Assembly (NCBI RefSeq): GCF_003123685.1
Contig: NZ_QCYJ01000020.1
Coordinates: 248,001 to 312,000, forward strand
Source of the DNA: Nocardia aurea
GTDB lineage: Bacteria > Actinomycetota > Actinomycetes > Mycobacteriales > Mycobacteriaceae
DNA length: 64,000 bases
Direction of reading: 5' to 3'
Below are positions 25,604 through 34,508 of this stretch, piece after piece. Below the pieces are notes generated by a model that worked only from the letters and a program-made list of their open reading frames with translations, searched no databases and was not told the origin of the DNA. Every line of letters starts with the position of its first letter. The first letter of the stretch is position 1. The position numbers and the translations under genes are program-made.

Positions 25604-27757
25604 TCATCGCCCGCGCGCGCCACCACCGCCGCCCATGCCGCCGCCCGATCCGCCGCCGGGGCCGCCACGGGATCCGCCCACCGAGGAGGATGGGCCACCG
25701 GGGCCTCCGCCGACGGATGAGCGGCTCGACGGGCCACCGGGGGATGTTCCACCTCCGGGGTTTCCGGCGCCCGCTGATGTCCCCGGGCTCGATCCACCGG
25801 GGCCGAGACCACCCGTGGCCCCGCCCGGCGCTGTTCCGCCGGACGAAGCGCCCGGTGAACCGCCGACCGACGCGCCACCGCCGGAATGTGAGCCTCCCGA
25901 AGCGCCGCCGGGAGCTCCGGAACCCGCTCCGCCCGAACCCGATCCGTCCGCACCCGGTCCGCCGCTGCCACCGGACACGCCGCCGCCGGACGCCCCGGAG
26001 GCGCCGCTCCCACCGCTGGACGCGTCACCGGATGCGCCACCACCGGAATGGCTGCCGCCGGACGCACCCGAACCCGCGCCGCCCGAACCCGCACCGTCGG
26101 AGCCGTGCGATCCGTTCGAGGAATCGCCGTCATCGGACGAGCCTCCGGACGCACCCGACTCTCCGGAATTCTGCTCTCCACCACCTGAATCGGCGGCTCC
26201 GCCGCTCCCCGATGACGGTGTGCCACCGCCACTTCCGGTTCCACCGGACGCACCACTGCCGTCCGCTCCCGAAGGCGCGCCGCTACCCGAGCCCGGATCG
26301 GGTGCCGTCTGCGAATGCCGGGGCGTGCCGGAAGCGTCCGTGCTCTCGCCGGGCAGGCTCACGCGTGGGACCTCCCGCTCGTCCGGCCAGGAAATCGGCT
26401 TTCCCGATACCGAACGCGCGGTGTTCAGGGCGTTGAAAGGCAGCGGATTCACGAAATGCGCCGGATCGGCGTACAGCCTGCCGTCGCGTAGGGACGCGCA
26501 GCAGGACCGAGGGTCCGGGCGCGAGGCGCGACCCGATTCGGCGATCGATGGACCCATCGGGACGGTGCGTGCGAATGCGGCGAGACCCGGTCCGTCGCCG
26601 AGCGGTGCGGCCGTGGTCCCCGCGAGCGGAAGTCCCTGCCGGACGACCCGGTCGAGGGCGGAATCACCGTGCGGGTCGTAGAGCAGACCGTCGGCGAAGG
26701 TCTCGGCGCCCGGCAGGATTTCCAGGACGGGGGACATCCCCTGGTCCCCGGTTCCGCCGCAGACCGTCGCCGCCGACATGGCGAGCGCGGAAGCGACGGC
26801 GGCGCTGGAGAATACGCCGACCTTCGGGGTGCGGTGTCCGCCGATATCGGCGGGCGCGAAGACGCGGGCGGCGAAATGCGCGGCTCCGGCCGCGCAGCAC
26901 TGGCCCGGATCCGCCGACATCACCACCGGTCTGCCGAGTTCGGCGACGGTGCGGGCGACTTCGGCGGGCCTGGCCGCCCCGCCGACGACGAGGATCCGGT
27001 CGATATCGGCCATGGTGCGCCCGCTGGCGCGGACGCAGGATCGCACGAGGTCGAAGGATTTCCTGATGTGCGCGGTGCGCAGATCCCGGGCGTCACGTGG
27101 CGCGATCGACGAGGTCAGGCCGTCCGGTGTGGCGCCGCGCGCGTAGCGGGCGATGACGGCACCCAACGGCCTGCCGCCGAATTCGTGTGAGCGCATCGGC
27201 ATTCCGATGATCGGATGGTCCGGCCAGTCCGGACCGACGCGCACTACCGCGACGTCGAGACTGTTGGCGCCGAGGTCGTAGACCAGGATGAACCCGGATT
27301 CGAACGGGCCGCGCTCGCGGTCGAGCCACTCGGCAGCCGCCACGGCCTCGGGGACGAGCAGAACGTCGCGCGCACCGGATAGGTCGAGCGCCTGGCGTAG
27401 CAGCGCGACCTGTTTGTCGGAGTACACCGCCGGATAGGTCGTCACGACGCCCGCGCTCGGTTCGGAGGCGGCGATGAGTTCGTTGGTCACCGCCGCGACG
27501 AGATTCGCGGGCGAGTAGATCCTTCCACCGACGCTCACCGGCTCCGGATCGAGGCTCAGATCCGCGAATTCGGTGACGGCCGTGTCGAATCGGAGCGTGC
27601 CCCCACCACCGTTGTCGCCCCCGTAGCCGCGGTTGCCGGCGTTGTCGTAGATCAGTGCCGTGCGCCGTGTCCGCACCCACGGTCGTCGCCGTTCTCCGCT
27701 CAGCGTGGCCGATACGGAGTTCACTGAACCAATGCTGAAACCCAGCCCTGTAGTCAT
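25604..27757 (-). CDS. Hsp70-like protein with a very long Gly/Ser-rich C-terminal tail
   Basis: 717 residues, ATG 27757. The first ~330 residues are a divergent actin/Hsp70 ATPase fold: FILVYDLGANSLDVAVVRVG (phosphate 2), FGGRPLGAVIARYA, and DRILVVGGAARPAEVARTV (adenosine motif). The usual DnaK peptide-binding domain is absent. A linker with a hydrophobic stretch (VGVFSSAAVASALAMSAAT, ~residues 312-330) may cross or touch the membrane. From about residue 480 to the end the chain is almost only G, S, A, P, T and D. Similar Hsp70-like proteins with extended tails occur in Nocardia and Rhodococcus (recalled) without known function. The long plus-strand Pro-rich frames here are its shadows. Confidence 0.85.
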   Translation of the reverse strand: MTTGLGFSIGSVNSVSATLSGERRRPWVRTRRTALIYDNAGNRGYGGDNGGGGTLRFDTAVTEFADLSLDPEPVSVGGRIYSPANLVAAVTNELIAASEPSAGVVTTYPAVYSDKQVALLRQALDLSGARDVLLVPEAVAAAEWLDRERGPFESGFILVYDLGANSLDVAVVRVGPDWPDHPIIGMPMRSHEFGGRPLGAVIARYARGATPDGLTSSIAPRDARDLRTAHIRKSFDLVRSCVRASGRTMADIDRILVVGGAARPAEVARTVAELGRPVVMSADPGQCCAAGAAHFAARVFAPADIGGHRTPKVGVFSSAAVASALAMSAATVCGGTGDQGMSPVLEILPGAETFADGLLYDPHGDSALDRVVRQGLPLAGTTAAPLGDGPGLAAFARTVPMGPSIAESGRASRPDPRSCCASLRDGRLYADPAHFVNPLPFNALNTARSVSGKPISWPDEREVPRVSLPGESTDASGTPRHSQTAPDPGSGSGAPSGADGSGASGGTGSGGGTPSSGSGGAADSGGGEQNSGESGASGGSSDDGDSSNGSHGSDGAGSGGAGSGASGGSHSGGGASGDASSGGSGASGASGGGVSGGSGGPGADGSGSGGAGSGAPGGASGGSHSGGGASVGGSPGASSGGTAPGGATGGLGPGGSSPGTSAGAGNPGGGTSPGGPSSRSSVGGGPGGPSSSVGGSRGGPGGGSGGGMGGGGGARGR

Positions 27758-28299
27758 CGCTATCCCGTCAACGCACCGTGACCACGTCCATCACATGTCC
27801 ACCCATGTGGCCGCGGTCGTCTTCCAAACAGCTCACACAGGTTAGCTGTCACTCGGCGAATAGGGATGCGGTTTCGGTATGAATCCTGCGAATCCTGTTG
27901 ATACGAGCATGAAGATACTGGTAGACCGGTTTCGAACGGTGAGATCACGGCGACCGGTTCGCGGGAAAACCGATGCGCGGTACCGGATTCCGCTACTTCT
28001 CAGCCATCGAATTCCACACTCCGCAGGATTCGCAAACATCGGGGAGCCATCGCCGGAAATGGGACAGCACGCACCGACTGGTCGGTAACCGAATCGTAGC
28101 TTATCGGTCGATCTTCACCATTCGGACAGCGAGACCCGAACGATAGCCGGAATCGAACGCGACATCAGGTCGGGGATCGGCCGCACGGGTGACCGGAGGC
28201 AGGCAGACGAAAACCGGCACTCGTCGCCCCGGGTGCGGTACGGAATCCGGAGAGGAGAATTCCGTACCGCACCGGGACGACGAGTGCCGGAGTGCGCGC
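27758..28299. other. 542-base intergenic region with a long inverted repeat
   Basis: It lies between the start of the Hsp70-like gene and the end of fprB, both on the minus strand. The left 350 bases are comparatively AT-rich and hold no plausible gene; they should contain the Hsp70-like promoter. The right end has the 28214-28290 hairpin. Confidence 0.6.
28214..28290 (-). terminator. Very long near-perfect hairpin at the 3' end of fprB
   Basis: The arms 28214-28246 and 28259-28290 match over 31 of about 33 positions (one mismatch, one bulge), with a 12-base loop. It begins 10 bases past the fprB stop on that gene's strand, so it most simply serves as a transcription terminator or mRNA 3' stabiliser. 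Confidence 0.6.
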
Positions 28300-29892
28300 T
28301 CAGGTGCGAGACAGCGACAGCAGTCGCCGCAGACCGCGCGCGGGCCGCAGGACGGCACCGCTCGCACGGACCGCGGGACAGCGGGCGCGGACCAGACTGT
28401 CGAATTCCGCCGCGCTGCCGGTCGGTTCGCGCAGCAGTCCGGCGTTGAAGTCCTCGGCGAGCGCGCGCACCGTCTCCTGGGCACAGGATTTGTTGGTGCC
28501 GATGAAGCCGGTGGGACCGCGTTTGATCCACCCGGTGACGTATCCGCCGGGAAGTACCGCGCCACCGGGCTTTTCGAGCACGCGCCCCGCGAGATTCGGG
28601 ATGATCCCGGCACGGTCGTCGAACGGCATACCCGCCGACGGCACTCCTCGATACCCCACGGAGGTCAGCACGAGTCCGGCGTCGAGACTGTCGGTGTCCC
28701 CGGTCGCGACCGCGCCGACGCGACCGTCCTCGCCGAGGACGAGTTCGTTGCGCACCACCTCGATACCGGTCACCGCGTCGGGACCGAGGATCTCGACCGG
28801 CGAGGACAGGTAGCGCAGGACGATGCGCTTGCGTGCGCCGAAGGGCCGGGTCCGCACCGCGTGCAGCAGTTTCAGCTTCTGTTCGACCTGGTAGGGCAGT
28901 TCCACGCCGTAGTCGGGCAGTTCGCCCTCGATCGCGATATCCACGTCGGCGCCGAGCAGACCGACGAATTCCGGTACGGTGAAAGCGGATTCGGCCGGAC
29001 CGCGGCGGCCGAGGATCACGACCTCCTCGATCCGACTCTCCCGCAGGGCTCGCAGCGCGTGGGGGGCGATTTCGGTCCGCGCCAGTTCTTCGGGGTCCGA
29101 GGTCAGGATCCTGGCGACGTCGAGCGCCACATTGCCGTTGCCGACGATGACCGCGCGCGGGTTCGACAGGTCGAACTCGTCGTCGGCGTGGTCGGGATGG
29201 CCGTTGTACCACGCGACGAAATCGGTGGCCGAGACGTTACCGGGCAGACCTTCGCCGGGTATGCCCAGTTTCCGGTCCGACGAAGCGCCGACCGCGTAGA
29301 TCACCGCGTGGAAGTGCGCGAGCAGTTCGTCGTGGGAGATGTGCTCGCCCACTTCGACATTCAGATACGAACCGAATCCCGGTTGGGCCGAGATCACATC
29401 GAACAGGTCGGCCACCTGGCGCGTTCGGCCGTGATCGGGCGCGACACCGTGCCGGGCCAGGCCGTAGGGCACCGGCAGCCGATCGAAGACGGTCACCGAG
29501 ACATCGGGCTGGGTCAGCAGTTCGTCGGCGGCGTACATGGCCGACGGTCCCGAGCCGACGATCGCCACCCGCAGCGGTTCCCTTCCCGCGCCGATCTCGG
29601 CGGCGGGCACCGGCCTCGCGAGCAGCGGGCGCGGCCGGGACCGCCGATAGAAATCGGCGTTGATCTCGATGAACGGCTTCTGCTCCTCGGTCAGCTTCTT
29701 CGAGGAGGTGATGGCGTCGACGGGGCACGCGCTGGCGCACGCGCCGCAGTCGACGCAGGCCTGCGGATCCACGTAGAGCATCTCCGCCGACAGGAAGTCG
29801 GGCTCGTCGGGCGTGGGGTGGATGCAGTTGACCGGGCAGGCGTAGACGCAGGACGCGTCGCTGCAACAGGATTGGGTGACGACGTAGGGCAT
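28300..29892 (-). CDS. fprB: FprB-type ferredoxin/ferredoxin--NADP+ reductase
   Basis: 530 residues. The N-terminal bacterial-type ferredoxin domain (about 1-60) has two cysteine clusters, CCSDASCVYACPVNC and CVDCGACASACP, fitting a 7Fe or 8Fe ferredoxin. From about 105 comes an adrenodoxin-reductase-like FAD/NADP domain: VAIVGSGPSAMYAADEL (FAD) and VIVGNGNVALDVARIL (NADP), with the family's GYVTGWIKRGPTGFIGTN ending. It passes electrons between NADPH and ferredoxin. It lies 13 bases downstream of an AurF-like diiron oxygenase, the same pairing as Rv0885-Rv0886 (recalled), so it is probably that enzyme's electron donor. Confidence 0.93.
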   Translation of the reverse strand: MPYVVTQSCCSDASCVYACPVNCIHPTPDEPDFLSAEMLYVDPQACVDCGACASACPVDAITSSKKLTEEQKPFIEINADFYRRSRPRPLLARPVPAAEIGAGREPLRVAIVGSGPSAMYAADELLTQPDVSVTVFDRLPVPYGLARHGVAPDHGRTRQVADLFDVISAQPGFGSYLNVEVGEHISHDELLAHFHAVIYAVGASSDRKLGIPGEGLPGNVSATDFVAWYNGHPDHADDEFDLSNPRAVIVGNGNVALDVARILTSDPEELARTEIAPHALRALRESRIEEVVILGRRGPAESAFTVPEFVGLLGADVDIAIEGELPDYGVELPYQVEQKLKLLHAVRTRPFGARKRIVLRYLSSPVEILGPDAVTGIEVVRNELVLGEDGRVGAVATGDTDSLDAGLVLTSVGYRGVPSAGMPFDDRAGIIPNLAGRVLEKPGGAVLPGGYVTGWIKRGPTGFIGTNKSCAQETVRALAEDFNAGLLREPTGSAAEFDSLVRARCPAVRASGAVLRPARGLRRLLSLSRT

Positions 29893-29905
29893 ATCGGCGT
29901 GCCGC

Positions 29906-30916
29906 TCAGGCCGCTTTGCCGCGCAGCGGCTCCGAGCGGTAGCGGGTGGTGTGGCCGTCGATCTTCAACAGCTTCCAGACGCCGCGCGCGATCGGGTTCA
30001 TCAGGCCGATATTCCTGGCCAGGGTCCGCACGTCGCCGAAGAAATCGGCGAATTCCCGCTTCGCCTCCGGGGTTCCGTAGAACAGTTCCTTGCGGACATG
30101 GTCCGGGATGTCGAATTCCTTCCAGAACGACCGCGGCGGGGTGTAGATCGACCGGCCCAGAATCCACATGACGATCGGCATGGCGAGGGAGAGCACGAAC
30201 CTGTTCGCGGCGTTCTGTTCGGGCACGTGCCGCTCGAGGAATTCGTGCGCGAACGAGATGTGGCGGGCTTCCTCGGCGACGTGGATCGCCATCACGCCGC
30301 GCATGATCGGGTGCACTTCCTCACCGGAGCGCAGGATCGCCTTCTGGATGTGGTCGATGGGCTCCTCGCCCGCGAGCACCGCCATGAAGAACAGGTTCGG
30401 GAACAGCGCGGCCACCGGGGCGCCGAGGTACTTGAATTTCGAGACGAGCGGCCCCATGCCCGGCACGTCGAGCCCGATGCGGTTCACCATCTCCTGGAAC
30501 ATCAGGGTGTGGTTGTGCTCCTCGATCATCTCGTGGGAGCAGTAGCGGAATTCCGGCGAGCCGTTGGGCAGGCCGAAATTATGCGTCACCATGCCGCTGA
30601 TCAGGATCGACTCGAATTGCAGACCGACCTTGGCGACATTGGCCTGGCGGTATTTGCCGATGGCGATCTTCTGCTCGTCCGGGAGCGCGCGGTACCAGGG
30701 GTGGCGGCCGAGCGCGTCACCGGAGACCGGAAGGATCCAGCGGTGCGGTCCCGCGTCGACGTCGAAGTCCGGGTGATCCCAGTCGATGTCCTCGAAAGGA
30801 TCGAAGTGCCGGTTGACGGAACCTTCCGACAACAGCAGCAGTTTGGATGCGTATTCCTGAGCCTTCGCCAGATCGGGATCGATGGCGGACGTCACGGCTG
30901 CGGACATCGTCGTCAC
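29906..30916 (-). CDS. AurF-like diiron oxygenase
   Basis: 336 residues. The diiron ligand pattern of the AurF (p-aminobenzoate N-oxygenase) family is visible: Glu in QFESILISG, E-x-x-H-type EMIEEHNH, then EEARH and SFAHEF in the second half-bundle. These ferritin-like enzymes oxidise arylamines or related substrates with O2 and two electrons. Adjacent fprB gives a plausible reductant. The natural substrate of the mycobacterial homologue is not known to me. The start ATG 30916 carries a four-residue extension before a second Met at residue 4. Confidence 0.85.
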   Translation of the reverse strand: MTTMSAAVTSAIDPDLAKAQEYASKLLLLSEGSVNRHFDPFEDIDWDHPDFDVDAGPHRWILPVSGDALGRHPWYRALPDEQKIAIGKYRQANVAKVGLQFESILISGMVTHNFGLPNGSPEFRYCSHEMIEEHNHTLMFQEMVNRIGLDVPGMGPLVSKFKYLGAPVAALFPNLFFMAVLAGEEPIDHIQKAILRSGEEVHPIMRGVMAIHVAEEARHISFAHEFLERHVPEQNAANRFVLSLAMPIVMWILGRSIYTPPRSFWKEFDIPDHVRKELFYGTPEAKREFADFFGDVRTLARNIGLMNPIARGVWKLLKIDGHTTRYRSEPLRGKAA

Positions 30917-31675
30917 TGCCTCTCCTCATGGGACCGTTTTCCTGTGTCCAATAGTTACACCAACACCGGGAGGCGTCAACCCGGCTGTCACGGTGCTACG
31001 CGGGCGATTACCACATATCCGCCGGTCAAACCCATGATCGAGCTGCTTGCAAGGGTGTTCGCATTCAGCTAGCGCAGGACCGAATCAGCGATTCCGGCGC
31101 GAGGTCGCTCTCACGGGCGGAGCAGCTGATGTCCGCGGCTTCCGACACCCCCGCGACGAGGACCGAGCGCGGTCGCGGTTGGCGTCGGCGAATCAGGTGG
31201 CTCGTACTCCCCGGGATTCGCCCATTCGCATCGCTTCTACGGGCGCACCGATGTCCGGCTGCTCACCATCCCGGTCGACGGCACGACGAACTCGCGGACA
31301 CTCCGACGTATACGCGGTATGCCCGCTCCCACGCGCGGCACGACTCGCGCGCACCGACCCCGGCCCGGGGATTCGGCCCGCCGCCTGCCGACGGTTGCTC
31401 GGGGCGATGGTCGATGAACTCGCCGACGTCCCCGAAGAGTCGCTACACCTACCCGCCCCGACAGCAGGTCGCGAGCGGTGACCGACCTGTTGTACGCAGC
31501 CGCCCGGCCCGAGAGCCGGCCAAGCTGGACCGTGCCGAGCCGACGCCCCGAGTCGGCTGTTCCACACCGACCTCGGCATGAGCTTTCGACGGCGGCGCAT
31601 CCACAACTCGCCGGTCCTCTCACCCACGGCTGTCGGTCACCGACACCGCCGTGGAACGCGCAGGACGGCCCGGGC
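30917..31675. other. 759-base region with possible gene debris
   Basis: No intact gene is convincing. The left 150 bases are AT-richer and fit the promoter of the diiron oxygenase gene. On the plus strand, coding-like fragments appear in different frames: SHRFYGRTDVRLLTIPVDGT around 31217-31275, then RLLGAMVDELADVPEESLHL ending at the TGA at 31481. They look like pieces of one decayed gene joined by frameshifts, but I cannot name a family. Confidence 0.35.
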
Positions 31676-32671
31676 CTACTGCGCGGGCAGCTCCGGGATG
31701 CGGGTGGCGCGCGCGTACACCGTCTCACCGTCGGCGAGGCGAAGCGCCTCGGCGTCGCCCCGGGTGACCTGGGCGGCGAACAGATCGCCCGTCGCCGCGT
31801 TGCGCAGTTCGACACGCACCTCGAAGCCGAGGTGCACGACGCGTTCGACGGTGGCGCGGGTGACGCCCGCCGACTCGGCGGTGCCCTCGTGTTCGGCCTG
31901 CGACATGCTCGGGTCGCGGCCGACGCGGATGTCGTGCGGGCGCACCAGGTGACCGTTGAGGCGGGCCACCGCGCCGAGGAACGACATCACGAATTCGTTG
32001 GCGGGGCGGTCGTAGACGTCCTCGGGGCTGCCGACCTGCTCGATGCGGCCCTTGTTCATCACCGCGATCCGGTCGGCGACGTCGAGCGCCTCCTCCTGGT
32101 CGTGGGTGACGAGCACAGTCGTCACGTGGACTTCCTCGTGCAACCTGCGCAGCCAGGTGCGCAGGTCGGCGCGCACCTTGGCGTCGAGCGCGCCGAAGGG
32201 CTCGTCGAGCAGCAGCACCTGCGGGTCGACGGCGAGCGCGCGGGCCAGGGCCATGCGCTGACGCTGGCCGCCGGAGAGCTGGGCCGGGTAGCGGTGCTGG
32301 AATCCGTCGAGTCCGACGATGCCGAGCAATTCGTCGACCCGCTTGTTGACCTCGTTCTTGGGACGCTTGCGGATCTTCAGGCCGAAGGCGACGTTGTCGC
32401 GCACGGTCATGTGCTTGAACGCGGCGTAGTGCTGGAAGACGAAACCGATATCGCGTTTCTGCGGCGGGATGAAGGTGACATCACGATCGGCGATGACGAC
32501 CGTGCCCGAATCCAGCGATTCGAGTCCCGCGATGGAGCGCAGCAGCGTCGACTTGCCCGAGCCCGAAGGGCCGAGCAGCGCGGTCAGTTCACCGGAGGGA
32601 ATCTCCAGGGAGACGTCGTCGAGGGCGGCGAACGAACCGTAGTTCTTCTTCGCGCTGGTCACGGTAATCAT
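31676..32671 (-). CDS. cysA: Sulfate/thiosulfate ABC transporter ATP-binding protein
   Basis: 331 residues. Walker A GPSGSGKS at 34-41, signature [15 protein letters not shown] near 133, Walker [13 protein letters not shown] near 155 and H-loop [14 protein letters not shown]. The C-terminal part (about 240-331) is the TOBE-like regulatory extension of the CysA group. It powers sulfate import by CysT/CysW. The start overlaps the cysW stop by 4 bases. It is the last gene of the sbp-cysT-cysW-cysA operon. Confidence 0.96.
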   Translation of the reverse strand: MITVTSAKKNYGSFAALDDVSLEIPSGELTALLGPSGSGKSTLLRSIAGLESLDSGTVVIADRDVTFIPPQKRDIGFVFQHYAAFKHMTVRDNVAFGLKIRKRPKNEVNKRVDELLGIVGLDGFQHRYPAQLSGGQRQRMALARALAVDPQVLLLDEPFGALDAKVRADLRTWLRRLHEEVHVTTVLVTHDQEEALDVADRIAVMNKGRIEQVGSPEDVYDRPANEFVMSFLGAVARLNGHLVRPHDIRVGRDPSMSQAEHEGTAESAGVTRATVERVVHLGFEVRVELRNAATGDLFAAQVTRGDAEALRLADGETVYARATRIPELPAQ

Positions 32672-33474
32672 TTGGCGCCCCGCTTACGCTCGAGGAGGGT
32701 CATGAACAGAAGGACTACGAGGGCCATGCCCATCAGCAGGGTCGCGGCGGCATAGGCGCCGAAGCTGTTGTGGTCGTTGATATAGCGGCCGTGCACCAGC
32801 AGTGTCAGGGTCTGCGATTGACCCGGCAGCGCCGAGGAGACCATGATCACCGCGCCGAATTCGCCGAGCGCGCGTGCCACGGTCAGCACCACGCCGTAGG
32901 TCAGGCCCCAGCGGATCGCGGGCAGGGTGATCCGCCAGAAGGTCTGCCACCGGGACGCGCCGAGGGTGGCCGCGGCCTGCTCCTGGTCGTCGCCGATCTC
33001 GTGCAGTACCGGTTCCACCTCGCGCACCACGAAGGGCAGGGTGACGAAGATGGTCGCGATCACCATGCCGGGGAGGTTGAAGATCACCTTCAGGCCCGCG
33101 TCCTCGAGTCCGCCGAACCAGCCGCCCGCGCCCCACAGCAGGATGAGCGCGACGCCGACCACGACCGGCGACACCGCGAACGGAAGGTCGACGATGCCCT
33201 GGACCAGATTGCGGCCCGGGAATCTGCCTCGGACCAGCGCGATCGCGGTGACGATGCCGAACACCACATTGAGCGGCACCACGATCACCACGATCAACAG
33301 CGAGAGCTGGAAGGCCGAGACGGCCGCCGGTGTGGTGATGGAATCGAAGAACGCGCCGATACCGTCCTCGAAGGTGCGCCACAGGATGATGACCAGCGGC
33401 AGCACCAGCAGGATGAACAGGTAGGCCAGCGCGACCGTGCGCAGCGAGATGCGCGTCAGCGCGGAGAGTTTCAT
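32668..33474 (-). CDS. cysW: Sulfate ABC transporter permease CysW
   Basis: 268 residues with six hydrophobic segments. The EAA-type cytoplasmic loop, which couples to CysA, reads [21 protein letters not shown]. Later, [23 protein letters not shown] is diagnostic for CysW/CysT permeases. It forms the membrane channel with CysT. It is translationally coupled on both sides (4-base overlaps with cysT and cysA). Confidence 0.95.
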   Translation of the reverse strand: MKLSALTRISLRTVALAYLFILLVLPLVIILWRTFEDGIGAFFDSITTPAAVSAFQLSLLIVVIVVPLNVVFGIVTAIALVRGRFPGRNLVQGIVDLPFAVSPVVVGVALILLWGAGGWFGGLEDAGLKVIFNLPGMVIATIFVTLPFVVREVEPVLHEIGDDQEQAAATLGASRWQTFWRITLPAIRWGLTYGVVLTVARALGEFGAVIMVSSALPGQSQTLTLLVHGRYINDHNSFGAYAAATLLMGMALVVLLFMTLLERKRGAK

Positions 33475-34403
33475 CGGCTCGCCTGTTCCTTACGCGCGCT
33501 GCGGTCCGCGAGCAGCCGCAGTCCGAGCAGGCTCACGAACGAGATCGCCAGCAGCGCCACCGACACCGCGGCGGCGTTGATCGGGCGGTCGATCTCGATC
33601 TGTTTCTGGATGTATTGCGAGGCCATCTCGGTCTTGCGCGGGATCGCGCCGCCGATCAGGACCACCGAACCGTATTCGCCGATGGCGCGGGCGAAGGCGA
33701 GACCGCCGCCGCTGATGATCGCCGGTGTCAGCGTCGGCAGCACGATGCGCCGGAACGTGGTCCAGTTGTTCGCGCCGAGCGACAGCGCGGCCTGTTCCAC
33801 CTCGCGATCGACCTCGATCAGCACCGGCTGCACCGAGCGCACCACGAACGGCAGGGTGACGAACGCCAATGCCACGACCAGACCGGGCTGGGTCGCGTTG
33901 AGGTGGATGTCGATCGGGCTCTGCGGGCCGTAGAGCGAGAGCAGCACGATGCTGGCCACGATCGTCGGCAGCGCGAACGGCAGGTCGATCAGCGCGTTGA
34001 CGATGCTCTTGCCGGGGAATTCGTCGCGGACGAGCACCCAGGCGATCAACGTGCCCATGAGCACGTTGACGAGGGCGACGACCACCGAGACGAGGATGGT
34101 GATGCGCAGCGAGTCCAGCGCGGCGGGCGCGGTGATCGCGTCCCAGAAGCCGGACCAGCCGTCTTCGAAGGAGGTCACGGTCAGCGCGGCCAGCGGCAAC
34201 AGCACGATGACGCTGAGCCACAGCACCGCGGTGGCGATGCCGAGCGGGCCCACCGAACCGCTGACACGTAGCCAGGAAGGCAGTCGCGGTCGGGTGCGGA
34301 CCGGCGGAGGCTTGCCTACGACGGGAGCGATCGATCCGCTCACTATCTCGGTGTCGTCGGGATCGGGCGCAGGCTCGGTCTCGGCGGTGCTGCTATCAGT
34401 CAC
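33471..34403 (-). CDS. cysT: Sulfate ABC transporter permease CysT
   Basis: 310 residues. A Thr/Pro/Asp-rich cytoplasmic N-terminal extension of about 45 residues precedes six transmembrane segments. The EAA loop EQAALSLGANNWTTFRRIVLP and the ARAIGEYGSVVLIGG motif identify it. It partners CysW. A 105-base gap with a strong GC hairpin separates it from sbp upstream, while it overlaps cysW downstream. Confidence 0.95.
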   Translation of the reverse strand: MTDSSTAETEPAPDPDDTEIVSGSIAPVVGKPPPVRTRPRLPSWLRVSGSVGPLGIATAVLWLSVIVLLPLAALTVTSFEDGWSGFWDAITAPAALDSLRITILVSVVVALVNVLMGTLIAWVLVRDEFPGKSIVNALIDLPFALPTIVASIVLLSLYGPQSPIDIHLNATQPGLVVALAFVTLPFVVRSVQPVLIEVDREVEQAALSLGANNWTTFRRIVLPTLTPAIISGGGLAFARAIGEYGSVVLIGGAIPRKTEMASQYIQKQIEIDRPINAAAVSVALLAISFVSLLGLRLLADRSARKEQASR

Positions 34404-34438
34404 AGTGGTTCAGTATCCCGTGTTCGTCCGCGACGGTC

Positions 34439-34470
34439 CCCCGCCCCCGCGTGTGCGCGCGGGGGCGGGG
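34439..34470 (-). terminator. GC hairpin between sbp and cysT
   Basis: CCCCGCCCCCGCG, 6-base loop, CGCGGGGGCGGGG: a perfect 13-bp stem in the 105-base sbp-cysT gap. Because the downstream genes depend on the same promoter, it is more likely a partial terminator or 3'-end stabiliser that lets binding protein exceed permease, a common arrangement for binding-protein operons. Confidence 0.5.
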
Positions 34471-34508
34471 ATCCACCACTCACTCCCCTGACGGCTCGGA
34501 GAACCGAG

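Noticed and set aside
25059..26681. 540-codon plus-strand frame rich in Pro and Ala
   Set aside because: It is the reverse shadow of the Gly/Ser-rich tail of the Hsp70-like gene; Gly/Ser codons read backwards give Pro/Ala, and no start site or motif supports it.
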